Below, piece after piece: positions 8,677-17,999 of a DNA stretch of 64,000 nt. Numbering within the stretch: the first letter of the stretch is position 1; each line of letters starts with the position of its first letter. Origin of the DNA: Reichenbachiella agariperforans (GTDB lineage: Bacteria; Bacteroidota; Bacteroidia; Cytophagales; Cyclobacteriaceae); the NCBI RefSeq assembly GCF_900142205.1, contig NZ_FRAA01000001.1:174889-238888 (forward strand), given 5' to 3'. The notes below the pieces were generated by a model. That model searched no databases, had not been told where the DNA came from, and saw only the letters and a program-made list of their open reading frames with translations. A program made the position numbers and the translations under genes.

Positions 8677-8708
8677 CAAAACTACAATAACTGCAATGAT
8701 GTTGCAAA
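8677..8708 (-). promoter_or_regulatory. Promoter of the Fur-family/TonB/DUF4625 operon
   Basis: On the minus strand TTTG (8708-8705) is followed after 20 nt by TAGTTTTG (8684-8677). Together they fit the Bacteroidota -33/-7 consensus. The start codon at 8671 is 6 nt beyond the -7 box, so the leader is extremely short or absent. Confidence 0.6.
8692..8706. promoter_or_regulatory. Fur-family operator candidate
   Basis: TGCAA-TGATG-TTGCA is a perfect 5-bp inverted repeat with a 5-bp spacer. It lies almost exactly between the -33 and -7 boxes, so a bound dimer would block RNA polymerase. It fits autoregulation by the first gene of the operon. Confidence 0.5.
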
Positions 8709-8820
8709 CATGAAAATACATTTATTCAAAATCTTTTTTGAAACACTACCCAGTACTATCTTGCGTGCTCATTAACCAGCTTTGCCCAAAGACTGATTAC
8801 TTTCATTCGAACAAAAGACG

Positions 8821-8848
8821 ATTAGGTTGCTCTTTGATAAAACCTAAT
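8821..8848. promoter_or_regulatory. Inverted repeat before chemoreceptor gene
   Basis: ATTAGGTT (8821-8828) and AACCTAAT (8841-8848) are perfect 8-bp arms with a 12-nt loop. They end 28 nt before the chemoreceptor ATG. It may be an operator or an mRNA stem-loop; no factor is known. Confidence 0.35.
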
Positions 8849-8876
8849 GACACAACGCACATTACGGGTAAACGCT

Positions 8877-10979
8877 ATGTTTTCAACGATTTCAGCTATA
8901 TTAAAAAGGCCTACTATTGGGTTAAAGCTCAGTTTAATTCCTATCCTATTTTTACTTTTATCTCTCATCAACTACGCTACCATATCGTACTTTAGAGGGC
9001 TACAAGTTGATGACACGATAGTTGTCGATGTAGCAGGCAGACAACGTATGCTATCTCAGCGCATCGCATTTTATAGCCAGCTGGTAGCGCAAGGTGATCG
9101 CAGCGCTATTGAAAACCTACGCAGTAGCCTGACCCTCTGTGATCAATCTCTAACGATTCTCAAAGAAGGCGGTCAAGCCCCTGGTCACCCAAAAGGCAAC
9201 ACCCTACCTCCTACCACACGCCAGTCTATGGAGAGCTGGGAGCGTACCGAAAAACTATGGAAGAGCTACCACACACATGCAAGCAAACTGTTAAAAACCA
9301 ATATTAACAATAACGAAACCAGTAGTGCCGCCCATGCCATCGCTAATGATGCCACCCCGATGCTCAAGCAATTCAACCTTTTGGTACAAGCTTACGTTGC
9401 GGAAAGCCGAGACAAACAGAGCACACTTGATTTGATTCAATATCTGTTAATTGCTATCAACTTGGTAATTATCGGTTTGGCAGTCTATTTCAACGACCGC
9501 AAGGTATCCAACCCTCTGAAGCGAATATTAGATATTGTACAGACACTATCAAGAGGCGAACTCAACCATACAACTCCCCATTCGGGCAAAGACGAACTCT
9601 CTCTGGCCTTATACAATCTACACGTGCTCGACCAAAATCTCCACAAAGCCTCCTCGTTTGCCAAGTCGCTCGAAGAAGGTAATTTGGACACAGAATACTC
9701 CATACTCAGCAGCGAAGATGAATTAGGCAAGTCACTCATCACCTTACAGTCTAAGCTAAAAAGAACAGTTGATGAATTCGAGCATGTCGTCAACCGTGCA
9801 GGACTAGAAGGAGACCTCAACAACCGCATAGAAATTAACGAAAAGCAAGGCGCATGGAAAAACATCAGTGCCTCCATCAACCAACTCCTCCAAAGTATCC
9901 AAACCCCTATCAAGGACATCAAAAGCATCGTAGACGCATTCGCCTCTGGGGATCTCAGATTCGAATACAACGGAGAAGCCAAAGGAGACCTCAAAGCACT
10001 GGTAAACAGCCTAAACCACGCCATCACGAATCTGCATCTCATGATGACAGAGGTACGAGGCACCAGTAAAGTAGTCAATGATTATACCACAGACATCCTA
10101 GGCCATGGTAGTGAAATGAACATGTCTTATGGGGAAATATCCTCTGCTATCGGAGAGATGAATCAAGGGGCTCAAAATCAGCTCCTAAAAATCGAAGAAT
10201 CATCCAGTACCATAGAAAACATCAAACGGTCTATCGACCACATGGGAAAACTCTCACATGCAATCGATCTATCCGCGACCAATGGCGTAGAAAGCAGTGC
10301 AAAAGGAAGACAAAAAGTAGACGAACTGATCAAAATCATAGATACTGCGGCACAGTCTGCCACACAGGTCAAAGATTCTATGGACGTACTAAGCAACCAG
10401 TCCAAAGAGATCGAACGAGTACTGGGTATCATCACAGAAATCGCTTCTCAGACCAATCTCCTCGCATTGAACGCTGCAATAGAAGCTGCACAAGCTGGTG
10501 AATCAGGCAGAGGCTTTGCAGTAGTCGCCGAAGAAATTCGAAAACTAGCAGAAGGAGCCCGAAAATCAGTCAACGAGATATCAGACCTAGTCTCTGCGGT
10601 ACAAAATGACACCACTGCTGCGCAAGACCTGATGGTCATGATGAACAAGAATGTAAAGACAGGGGTCAAAGCTTCGGTAGAAGTAGCAAAGGCTTTTGAG
10701 ACACTATCCGATGCATCCAAGGAGACATCCATCAATTCCAAGGAGATCCTAGATACAGCTCAGAACCAAAGCCACAACATCAACTTCATGGTCAGCAGCA
10801 ATGAGAACGTCATCATCATCGCTGAGGAAAGTGCTGCAGGGTCTGAACAAATCGCTAGTTCTGCCGCCCAACTCTCTGCAGGCATGGAGACATTCATGAG
10901 CAAAACACAATTCTGTAGAGATAAAGCAGGAGAACTCAAAACAACCATAGAACAGTTCAAGCTCCTAGATCAAAATTAA
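8877..10979 (+). CDS. Methyl-accepting chemotaxis protein with PilJ/NarX-type sensor
   Basis: The ATG at 8877 gives 700 residues: a short cytoplasmic N-terminus, TM1 about 17-38, an extracytoplasmic helical sensor of about 150 residues, TM2 about 187-208, a HAMP region and a long cytoplasmic signalling coiled coil. The sensor contains [15 protein letters not shown] at 52-66, the hallmark of the PilJ/NarX-like type IV pili methyl-accepting N-terminal domain. The tip contains [20 protein letters not shown], the highly conserved CheA/CheW-binding hairpin. An upstream ATG at 8847 lies inside an inverted repeat and is less likely. No che or pil genes are adjacent, so the controlled output, gliding or gene expression, is unknown. 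Confidence 0.92.
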   Translation: MFSTISAILKRPTIGLKLSLIPILFLLLSLINYATISYFRGLQVDDTIVVDVAGRQRMLSQRIAFYSQLVAQGDRSAIENLRSSLTLCDQSLTILKEGGQAPGHPKGNTLPPTTRQSMESWERTEKLWKSYHTHASKLLKTNINNNETSSAAHAIANDATPMLKQFNLLVQAYVAESRDKQSTLDLIQYLLIAINLVIIGLAVYFNDRKVSNPLKRILDIVQTLSRGELNHTTPHSGKDELSLALYNLHVLDQNLHKASSFAKSLEEGNLDTEYSILSSEDELGKSLITLQSKLKRTVDEFEHVVNRAGLEGDLNNRIEINEKQGAWKNISASINQLLQSIQTPIKDIKSIVDAFASGDLRFEYNGEAKGDLKALVNSLNHAITNLHLMMTEVRGTSKVVNDYTTDILGHGSEMNMSYGEISSAIGEMNQGAQNQLLKIEESSSTIENIKRSIDHMGKLSHAIDLSATNGVESSAKGRQKVDELIKIIDTAAQSATQVKDSMDVLSNQSKEIERVLGIITEIASQTNLLALNAAIEAAQAGESGRGFAVVAEEIRKLAEGARKSVNEISDLVSAVQNDTTAAQDLMVMMNKNVKTGVKASVEVAKAFETLSDASKETSINSKEILDTAQNQSHNINFMVSSNENVIIIAEESAAGSEQIASSAAQLSAGMETFMSKTQFCRDKAGELKTTIEQFKLLDQN

Positions 10980-11297
10980 CCCACAGCCCCATATGATAAC
11001 CATACAGACACAACCAAGATTACTCTTTCAAAAAAGATCAACTTTCAGAAATCACTACTCAAAACAACCCTTTTGTAGAATTATACAAAGTGCTGTACGC
11101 ATACCTTCAAAAATTCACAAAAAACAAACCACCTTTCTACTTTTTTTGTAAAATTCAGCCTCTACCTATTTTTTAATATGTCATATTTATGACATATTAA
11201 AAATCCTGATATATCCTTACAGAAGCATTCGAGATTTAAAGCAGCCCTGAGAAAGCTAAACCTGTAACTTTAAATTTTCAATATATATATATATTTA
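10980..11297. other. Intergenic region between chemoreceptor and lipoprotein genes
   Basis: No coding region is supported here. The notable content is a perfect 15-bp AT-rich inverted repeat at 11170-11203 and an ATATATATATAT run immediately before the next start codon. Confidence 0.7.
11170..11203. promoter_or_regulatory. Perfect 15-bp AT-rich inverted repeat
   Basis: TTTTTAATATGTCAT and ATGACATATTAAAAA are exact reverse complements around a 4-nt ATTT loop. It ends about 94 bp upstream of the lipoprotein gene and 190 bp after the chemoreceptor. It could be an operator for a dimeric regulator or an unusual GC-poor terminator. Confidence 0.45.
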
Positions 11298-12167
11298 ATG
11301 AAAAACCCCAACCAACCTCTGCTTTTGCAAGGCATTTGTAGGCTCGCTACAGCCATAACTTTATTTACAACCCTAGTCTCATGTAATACCGAATCAGACG
11401 ACTATTTTCAGGATAGCATAGTCTTTTTCTTAGGAGATACCTACAATGGATTTTATTATAAACACAGCCCAGGAGACACTATTGTTTTTGAGGTAGAGCA
11501 AAAAGTATCCTCAGTCAAATATATTGACATGAGCCTGATCAGAAACGAGAATAACACGAACCAATACACTCAACAACGCGGTGAACTTATGCACTTTGAA
11601 TCCTACTACCCTGTAGGCAAAAAGAGAGGTGACACCTACCAACTTCTTTTCCCCATACCTGCGGATATCCCACTAACCCAAATGAAACAATACGATGTAA
11701 TAAATGTTGATATCGTTAGTGGACATTCCAGTTCCTCGGGTGAGATTATCAACTTAGGAAAGATCAGAAACAAGTCTGAAGTCCCTATGGTTTCCTGGTC
11801 GAATATAAGCCCTGTCAACTACTATAATAACCTAGAGTTCGGGGAGACACTAAAGGCGCTGCTTGTTGTCCAAAATGGGGTTATCGTTGAAAAAAATGTA
11901 ATCGTCTTTAATCATGACTATAGCCATTATTCTAACAATGAATTTTATCATGACGAAGATCGCTACTATGACACTTTACATTATGAAAACAATCTAGATA
12001 ACACACTAATGTCTGATACCACTGTCATAGAACTACCGATAAATAGTTCCTTCACCAATGACCCTACTACAGAAATTTATCAAGGCATTAATATTGAATT
12101 GACTTTTCAAGAAGGATACACCTGGTTCTACTCACTCAATATTGGAAATGTCTCAGCGCCTAACTGA
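11298..12167 (+). CDS. Lipoprotein of unknown function, first gene of a TonB receptor operon
   Basis: This 289-residue protein has a lipobox LVSC with Cys29 and is exported to the periplasm or outer membrane. The mature part is rich in Asp, Asn, Tyr and His, including the stretch HYSNNEFYHDEDRYYD, and predicted mainly beta. I do not recognise a family. It overlaps the following TonB receptor gene by 20 nt, so translation is probably coupled. By analogy with other receptor/lipoprotein pairs it may be a surface ligand-binding partner. This is inference from position only. Two of the three genes in this operon encode lipoproteins. Confidence 0.85.
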   Translation: MKNPNQPLLLQGICRLATAITLFTTLVSCNTESDDYFQDSIVFFLGDTYNGFYYKHSPGDTIVFEVEQKVSSVKYIDMSLIRNENNTNQYTQQRGELMHFESYYPVGKKRGDTYQLLFPIPADIPLTQMKQYDVINVDIVSGHSSSSGEIINLGKIRNKSEVPMVSWSNISPVNYYNNLEFGETLKALLVVQNGVIVEKNVIVFNHDYSHYSNNEFYHDEDRYYDTLHYENNLDNTLMSDTTVIELPINSSFTNDPTTEIYQGINIELTFQEGYTWFYSLNIGNVSAPN

Positions 12168-14694
12168 TCGAAAATTGAATTTAAAAACCACTTTATCCCT
12201 AATACTGTTTTCCTGCCTAAGCACATTTGCCCATGCACAGAAAAAGCACAGTGTACATATCGTCGAAAACGATGCGTACCAAACACCGCTCTATGGTGCA
12301 ACCCTCTATCTGAAAGAGTTAGAGAAAGGAGGTGTTAGCAATATCTCTGGGCACATCTCTACCAAGGACATCCCTGACGGCAGCTACCACTGTCGGGTTA
12401 GTTTCCTAGGCTATGTCACCCTGGAGCAAGAGATCGCATTTCCGCTTGGTGAAGACCTAACCCTCGTCATGACTCCAGACACTCAGGAACTACAAGACGT
12501 AATAGTAGAAGAATCCGCCATCACATCCGTGCAGATGCAACAAGCCAAACTCAGCACCATCAATATCTCGGAGATGAACCTGATCAATGTCCCCAGAATG
12601 CTGGGAGAGCCTGATCTAATCCGTATGATTCAAAACCTACCAGGAGTCAAAACAGAAACGGATTTCACAGGTGGTTTCTTTGTCAGAGGTGGTCGCAATG
12701 ATCAAAACCTGATTCTGCTGGATGGTGTCCCCGTCTACAACCCTTGGCACTTGTTTGGCTTGTTTAGTGCATTTAATACCGAAGCGATCGATCGGGTCGA
12801 ATTGACCAAAGGCATCTTCCCTGCGCAATATGGTAGCCGCCTCAGCAGTGTTCTGGATATCGAACTGCAAAAAGGAGATACGAGAAACGGCGCGGGCTAC
12901 CTCACCATCAGCCCGATTAGTGCCTCTTTCTCCTATGGCAAACCCATCAATCAAAAAACCTCGGTCTTGGTTAGCGGTAGACGCACTTATCTTGACCCTA
13001 TATTTTGGATATCCGACCCCATCTTATCAACGCCTACAGACCAATACAAAAACCGCTACAATTTTTTCGATTTTAATCTAAAGGTAGTTCACAAATTCAC
13101 TCCAGAGACTAGAATCGAAACCGGGGTCTTCTATGGCAATGATCAACTGGTAGCGAACAACTATTACACCCCTGATGATGACCCCTACTCACAAAGCCAA
13201 TTACCAGATGGGGCAACAACCTCCTCTGACAACAATATCAAATATGGCTGGAGAAACGTCACTGGATCAGTCAAACTAGTAAAGGAGAACGAACACATCA
13301 AATCTACTTCTCACTTCTTTACCAGTTGGTACCTAGCGGACAATCAATACTACTATAATGATGAAAATTTCATCTACAGGACTGAAAGCAACCAAATAGT
13401 GACACGAGAATTGTTTGACCAGCATTTCACGCAGGATTTCACAGACTATGGTACCCAACAAGACTTGACCTTTTTTCTATCCGATCAGCTATCGATCTCA
13501 ACGGGCGCACAATGGCTCTACCACTCCTTTACCGAGAGTAAGATCAACAAGGAACAACAATATGGCTTCAATGGAAACCAATCTGACTACAAAGACGGAA
13601 ATCCTACCATTGAATTGATTCTGAACAATATCAGCGGTGATACTGCGGTCACCAATAGCCACGAAATCAGCACCTATTTGAGTGCTACCTACGCTATTGG
13701 AAAGCTATCCATCTATCCTGGCCTGCGCTATCAGTATTTTTCAGATGGGCATTACAGCCATTTACTCCCACGTCTCAACATCAACTATCAGCTCACCCAG
13801 TCGCTCATGTTTAGCGCTGGCTATGGGCACTTCTCCCAATACCTACAGAGTTTGAGCCTGGACTTTATGCGTATCCCCGCGGACCGGTGGTTTTGGAGTA
13901 ACGACAACCGTCCTCCCGCCCTTGGTAAGACTTTCACGGTAGGCGTTGGCTATCAAATCCCAAAAGTGGGATTATTCAGTATAGAAGGGTACTACAAAAC
14001 ACAAACAGGGCTACTCAATTTTAGCATTGAGCAGCAGTCAAAGGCACTTGACACCAATGGTTTGATCCCTGAGTTCACCAGAGAGACGATTAGCGGAACG
14101 GGAGAAGCCTACGGCGTAGAGTTCATGCTCAACAAAACCAAAGGAGACATCACTGGATGGCTAGGTTACACACTCTCATGGGCCTACAATACCTTTGAGG
14201 AAATCAATCACGGAAACCCGTTCCCGTCGAGAGTGGACAAGCGGCACGACATACAGGCCTTCGTCAATTGGGACTTTGCTAAAAACTGGAGTCTCGGTGC
14301 ATTATTCAATTACAAAACAGGGCAGCCCCTCACCTTCTCGACGCAAAACTATCTAAACAACCCCGATCCGCTGGGAATCGGAGATCAAGCAGGTGATATT
14401 CAAGTCACGACCTCATACAATAACTTTAGGTTACCCGCCTATCATCGACTCGACCTCAATTTGACTTGGAAAAATCGAAGATTCTTCAAACACCGTACAG
14501 AAGTTTCCCTCAACATCATCAACGCATACAATCAATTCAATGTACTGACAATCATGCCGAGCACATCTTTAGAAGCCCTACCAAACGGTAAATTTAGGGC
14601 TTTCCCCAAGAACAAATACATCAGTCAGATGCCTATCATGCCAGTCATTAGTTTAAGAATCGGATTAGGAAAAGATCAAAAATGGAAAGACTAA
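12148..14694 (+). CDS. TonB-dependent receptor with carboxypeptidase-like regulatory N-terminus
   Basis: The first ATG (12148) gives 848 residues; a TTG two codons earlier is less likely. The signal peptide ends near FAHAQ. A CarboxypepD_reg-like beta-sandwich (about 31-120) precedes a plug domain with GGFFVRGGRNDQNLILLDGV and VELTKGIFPAQYGSRLSSVL. The C-terminal half is a barrel ending in a GLGKDQKWKD tail. The plug signature is the type usually encoded next to DUF4249 lipoproteins in Bacteroidota, as seen here. The ligand is unknown. The gene overlaps both neighbours (20 nt and 13 nt), forming a tight three-gene operon. Confidence 0.92.
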   Translation: MSQRLTDRKLNLKTTLSLILFSCLSTFAHAQKKHSVHIVENDAYQTPLYGATLYLKELEKGGVSNISGHISTKDIPDGSYHCRVSFLGYVTLEQEIAFPLGEDLTLVMTPDTQELQDVIVEESAITSVQMQQAKLSTINISEMNLINVPRMLGEPDLIRMIQNLPGVKTETDFTGGFFVRGGRNDQNLILLDGVPVYNPWHLFGLFSAFNTEAIDRVELTKGIFPAQYGSRLSSVLDIELQKGDTRNGAGYLTISPISASFSYGKPINQKTSVLVSGRRTYLDPIFWISDPILSTPTDQYKNRYNFFDFNLKVVHKFTPETRIETGVFYGNDQLVANNYYTPDDDPYSQSQLPDGATTSSDNNIKYGWRNVTGSVKLVKENEHIKSTSHFFTSWYLADNQYYYNDENFIYRTESNQIVTRELFDQHFTQDFTDYGTQQDLTFFLSDQLSISTGAQWLYHSFTESKINKEQQYGFNGNQSDYKDGNPTIELILNNISGDTAVTNSHEISTYLSATYAIGKLSIYPGLRYQYFSDGHYSHLLPRLNINYQLTQSLMFSAGYGHFSQYLQSLSLDFMRIPADRWFWSNDNRPPALGKTFTVGVGYQIPKVGLFSIEGYYKTQTGLLNFSIEQQSKALDTNGLIPEFTRETISGTGEAYGVEFMLNKTKGDITGWLGYTLSWAYNTFEEINHGNPFPSRVDKRHDIQAFVNWDFAKNWSLGALFNYKTGQPLTFSTQNYLNNPDPLGIGDQAGDIQVTTSYNNFRLPAYHRLDLNLTWKNRRFFKHRTEVSLNIINAYNQFNVLTIMPSTSLEALPNGKFRAFPKNKYISQMPIMPVISLRIGLGKDQKWKD

Positions 14695-15680
14695 GAAAAA
14701 CCATAGCTCCACTATTCATTCTCGCAGGGACTATATGGAGCTGTCAGTCCGAGGCAATCATCGACTCTAAACAGCCCTCAGTGTTGCATATTGAAGCTGT
14801 ATTTTTTGCTAGCGAATCACTGCCAACCATCACAGTTGGGCAAAGCGTCAACCTACCAGGTCAAGACATGATTCTACTGGATAGTTCGGATTTTATGCTA
14901 GATAATGCAGAGGTAAGGTTAACATGGAACGGCAAGCCAATCCCTACCCGACAAATTGGCCAAGGGCTGTATCAAGGTGTTTCAGAAGCAATTGTTTCAC
15001 AAGGGGATGTATTCAATATTATAGTCACACATGACAATCGAACGGCTCAAGCTACGGCCATCGTACCCACTATTGACGAGAAAAATATTACCTCTAGCAT
15101 AACGGACACGGTGACCTTAGACGAAAGTAGGCTAACCAAAACCATCCCTTCCGATACTGCATCTGACGGATATACCCACATAGATAGTACGATTTGGGCA
15201 GGATCTGCAAGAGTACAATCGACACTACCACAAGTGCCAGATTTTACTTATGCTGCCTCATATTCTACACGGGAACTTACCTTGTTTGATAGCGACTGGA
15301 ATGTTCATATCCCATCTTGGTTTCAAAGCGACTTATTCACCTATAATAACTATGACAAGTACTATTTGGGAGAAAATTATTATGGGTTTGATCAGCTCGT
15401 TATCAACAATACAAATTTTGTCATTGCTCAAAGTGAAGAGGATTTCGAGAATGGGCATATGTCAGTTGAAATCAACTATGAAATCATCATCCCAGAACCT
15501 ATTTATGCTGACTATTATCAGCTATACAGCACTGAGATTCTCCCTATCACCGTCACCAATGTAGAAAATGGTGTAGGGCTATTCATAGGAGCCGTTAAGA
15601 TAACCCAGAGTAAAAACCAAGAAATCAATATTCTCAGAGGTAAAGAGTATGACCCAGAAGATGAGAATCACTACTACTAA
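14682..15680 (+). CDS. DUF4249-like lipoprotein, TonB receptor partner
   Basis: This 332-residue lipoprotein has Cys21 in the motif IWSCQS. The mature protein begins with a strand pattern LHIEAVFFASESLPTITVGQ, typical of the DUF4249 family, in which an Ig-like N-terminal domain is followed by a mixed beta region. Its start overlaps the receptor gene by 13 nt. DUF4249 proteins are recurrent partners of this class of TonB receptor, perhaps as surface lids, but no ligand is established. A perfect 18-bp terminator follows. Assignment to DUF4249 is by resemblance and genomic context. Confidence 0.75.
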   Translation: MERLRKTIAPLFILAGTIWSCQSEAIIDSKQPSVLHIEAVFFASESLPTITVGQSVNLPGQDMILLDSSDFMLDNAEVRLTWNGKPIPTRQIGQGLYQGVSEAIVSQGDVFNIIVTHDNRTAQATAIVPTIDEKNITSSITDTVTLDESRLTKTIPSDTASDGYTHIDSTIWAGSARVQSTLPQVPDFTYAASYSTRELTLFDSDWNVHIPSWFQSDLFTYNNYDKYYLGENYYGFDQLVINNTNFVIAQSEEDFENGHMSVEINYEIIIPEPIYADYYQLYSTEILPITVTNVENGVGLFIGAVKITQSKNQEINILRGKEYDPEDENHYY

Positions 15681-15699
15681 GCTGGCTACATCTCATAAC

Positions 15700-15739
15700 A
15701 CAAAAAAGGTCTACTGATATCTCAGTAGACCTTTTTTGT
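15700..15739. terminator. Bidirectional terminator, DUF4249-like gene and SulP gene
   Basis: A perfect 18-bp stem with a 4-nt TATC loop (arms 15700-15717 and 15722-15739) begins with an A run and ends with a T run. It terminates both convergent units. Confidence 0.92.
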
Positions 15740-15766
15740 AAGCAACGATGTGATGCCATTCCTATT

Positions 15767-17365
15767 TTACTTCTCGTCTTCTAGGCGCTCTTGCAGCTCT
15801 CCTTCGACATCAGTCAGGTTCACTGTCTCGAACCCTACCAATTTCAAGTCTATGCCTCTGGTCTTGCTACTAATCTTAAAATCATCGATCACCTCCATGA
15901 CATCCCAATGTATATCCTGCGTTCTAGTAGCGTCTATGATCAATTCACTATCGTTAGGGATCATACCAAACGTCTTGATAAAACTCGCTTTGTTGAGGAA
16001 AGTCACATTGTCAGAAAGCACAATCTTGATCGGCTCACCAGGCTTCACTTGATTCGGGTTGAAATGATAAGGCGTTTTGAAATTATTCCAAAGAATAAAC
16101 ATAATCGCAACCGCTAGCCCTAGACCTATTCCAATCAAAAGATCCGTAAACACCAAGCCTAGAATCGTAACTATATAGGAATAGAATTGCGCATTGCCCG
16201 TCTTGTACATTTGCTTAAACATCGCTGGCTTGACAAGCTTATACCCTACGATCAACAGTACTGCAGCCAAACTCGCTAACGGAATCAGGTTCAACACATG
16301 CGGTATCCCCACGACACATATCAATAGAAAAAATCCATGCATGATCGCAGACAGCTTGGTTTTACCACCAGACTGCACATTAGCAGAACTCCTTACGATC
16401 ACTTGCGTAACTGGCAACCCACCAATCAAACCAGAAATAGAATTACCGATACCTTGTGCTATTAACTCGCGGTTCGTAGGAGTAACTCGACGATCTGGAT
16501 CTATCTTATCCGCTGCCTCTACACTTAATAATGTCTCCAAACTCGCTACAATCGCAATAGTCAAAGCCACAATATATATTTTCTTTTCGCCTATCATACT
16601 CCAATTTGGTGTGGTGAATAAACCTAGAAACTCATCAAAAGACTTTGACTCAGGTATATTGACGACATGTTCTCCGTGTAACGAAAAGAAAGGGATTCCA
16701 TCAAATACCACATTAAGCGCAATACCCGTCGCTACTACTACTAATGGTCCATTCACGAATTTGGTAAAGCTCAGGTTCTTCATGAAAGGTCTATCCCAGA
16801 GTATCAAAATAGCTAAACCTAAAAAACCAATAACAACCGCGCCCGGTGTTAAGTTATTTAGGGCATAAAGGATTTCACTAAAGGTGTTGTGACCATCGGG
16901 TTGAAAAAAGTCCAAATCACCTTCTGGATCCAAATCATACCCTACAAGATGAGGAATTTGTTTTAGGATGATAATCACACCTATCCCCGACAGCATCCCT
17001 TTGATAACTGAGGATGGTAAGTAATAACCAATCACCCCAGCTTTGGCTATACCTAAGAGTACCTGCATTACACCTGCAATCACTACTGCTAAGAGGAAAT
17101 TTTCGAAACTACCTAGATCTGTAATGGCGTTGAGTACGATTACAGCCAGACCTGCAGCTGGACCACTGACACCCAGACTCGATCCACTGATCGTCCCTAC
17201 GACGATCCCGCCGACGATACCCGCTATGACTCCCGCAAACAAAGGAGCTCCAGAGGCCAAGGCTATCCCAAGACATAAAGGTACTGCAACTAAAAATACA
17301 ACTAAACTGGCGGGTAAATCACTGCCAATATGTGCCAGAAATCCTGACTTTTTTGAATGGTTCAT
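15767..17365 (-). CDS. SulP family inorganic anion transporter
   Basis: The ATG at 17365 gives 532 residues. An ATG further upstream (17410) would add 15 residues and is less likely because family members start close to the first membrane segment. About 10-12 hydrophobic segments include DLPASLVVFLVAVPLCLGIA and GVSGPAAGLAV, which match the SulP core. A STAS domain occupies roughly residues 430-532 and contains LIIDATRTQDIHWDV. Such proteins move sulphate, bicarbonate or other anions across the inner membrane. Bicarbonate uptake is common for bacterial members, but no carbonic anhydrase is adjacent, so the substrate is open. Confidence 0.93.
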   Translation of the reverse strand: MNHSKKSGFLAHIGSDLPASLVVFLVAVPLCLGIALASGAPLFAGVIAGIVGGIVVGTISGSSLGVSGPAAGLAVIVLNAITDLGSFENFLLAVVIAGVMQVLLGIAKAGVIGYYLPSSVIKGMLSGIGVIIILKQIPHLVGYDLDPEGDLDFFQPDGHNTFSEILYALNNLTPGAVVIGFLGLAILILWDRPFMKNLSFTKFVNGPLVVVATGIALNVVFDGIPFFSLHGEHVVNIPESKSFDEFLGLFTTPNWSMIGEKKIYIVALTIAIVASLETLLSVEAADKIDPDRRVTPTNRELIAQGIGNSISGLIGGLPVTQVIVRSSANVQSGGKTKLSAIMHGFFLLICVVGIPHVLNLIPLASLAAVLLIVGYKLVKPAMFKQMYKTGNAQFYSYIVTILGLVFTDLLIGIGLGLAVAIMFILWNNFKTPYHFNPNQVKPGEPIKIVLSDNVTFLNKASFIKTFGMIPNDSELIIDATRTQDIHWDVMEVIDDFKISSKTRGIDLKLVGFETVNLTDVEGELQERLEDEK

Positions 17366-17444
17366 TAAAGTAAAAGGTTGTTTTGCTATCCAAAGCAAGT
17401 TAAAAATCAATTGATCAATATAAACAGGTGCTTATATGACTACA

Positions 17445-17792
17445 TCAGCCTATAGACTGGGCGTCTGGAGGTGGGCTGATCACGGTATGAAAATGCTGTG
17501 ATAGATAGAATAGATATCTACCTTCCGCTTGATCAATGCTTAAATATTGATTGGGTAGGATAAAGCTACAGTTGAGTAACTTATCCAGCTTAATCTTTTC
17601 TTTTACTTCTTCCTCACTTTTCTCTTCACTTTCCTTTTCTTCTAAATCTGAACTCTCAATCACCACACGATCATCGTTAGTAGTCAAATACGGCACGACG
17701 GTTTTGACCATAAAAAGGCAACAAAACCCAATGAGTATGATTTGTACTTGATATGAAATAGAATTTTTACTCACAAATAGAAAATGATCCAA
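17445..17792 (-). CDS. Small membrane-anchored hypothetical protein upstream of SulP
   Basis: This 115-residue protein has one hydrophobic segment (about 17-36, QIILIGFCCLFMVKTVVPYL) followed by an acidic, lysine-rich linker around residues 50-65 (EEKESEEKSEEEVKEKIKLD). The C-terminus is ordered-looking and ends HTVISPPPDAQSIG. I do not recognise the family. It lies 79 nt before the SulP start on the same strand and may be co-transcribed. An accessory role for the transporter is possible but unsupported. The TM-linker-domain layout makes a random open frame unlikely. Confidence 0.6.
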   Translation of the reverse strand: MDHFLFVSKNSISYQVQIILIGFCCLFMVKTVVPYLTTNDDRVVIESSDLEEKESEEKSEEEVKEKIKLDKLLNCSFILPNQYLSIDQAEGRYLFYLSQHFHTVISPPPDAQSIG

Positions 17793-17943
17793 TAGTTACT
17801 TTTTTGTAACTCTAAACAACTGCATTAGGTTACATCGTCAAATGTAGTCAAACATTCACCACATTGACAATACGTAATTTCGCTTAACTTTTAATAACCT
17901 AACCAGTCTCTTTAGTATCCACTTTAGAAAGCGCAGAAACAAA

Positions 17944-17977
17944 AAGGACTGCCAATGTTAAGTCATTGGCAGTCCTT
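17944..17977. terminator. Terminator of the PorE-like OmpA gene
   Basis: Arms AAGGACTGCCAATG (17944-17957) and CATTGGCAGTCCTT (17964-17977) form a perfect 14-bp stem with a TTAAGT loop. On the minus strand the stem is followed by TTTTT-type sequence, just after the stop at 18000. Confidence 0.9.
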
Positions 17978-17999
17978 AAGTTTAGAATATTTTTATCGT

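Noticed and set aside
8847-8876. Longer start for the chemoreceptor
   Set aside because: The upstream ATG lies inside the inverted repeat arm and adds ten residues without family support.
9485-10078. 197-residue antisense frame in the chemoreceptor gene
   Set aside because: Antisense to a well-supported coding region; composition is a shadow of helix-rich codons.
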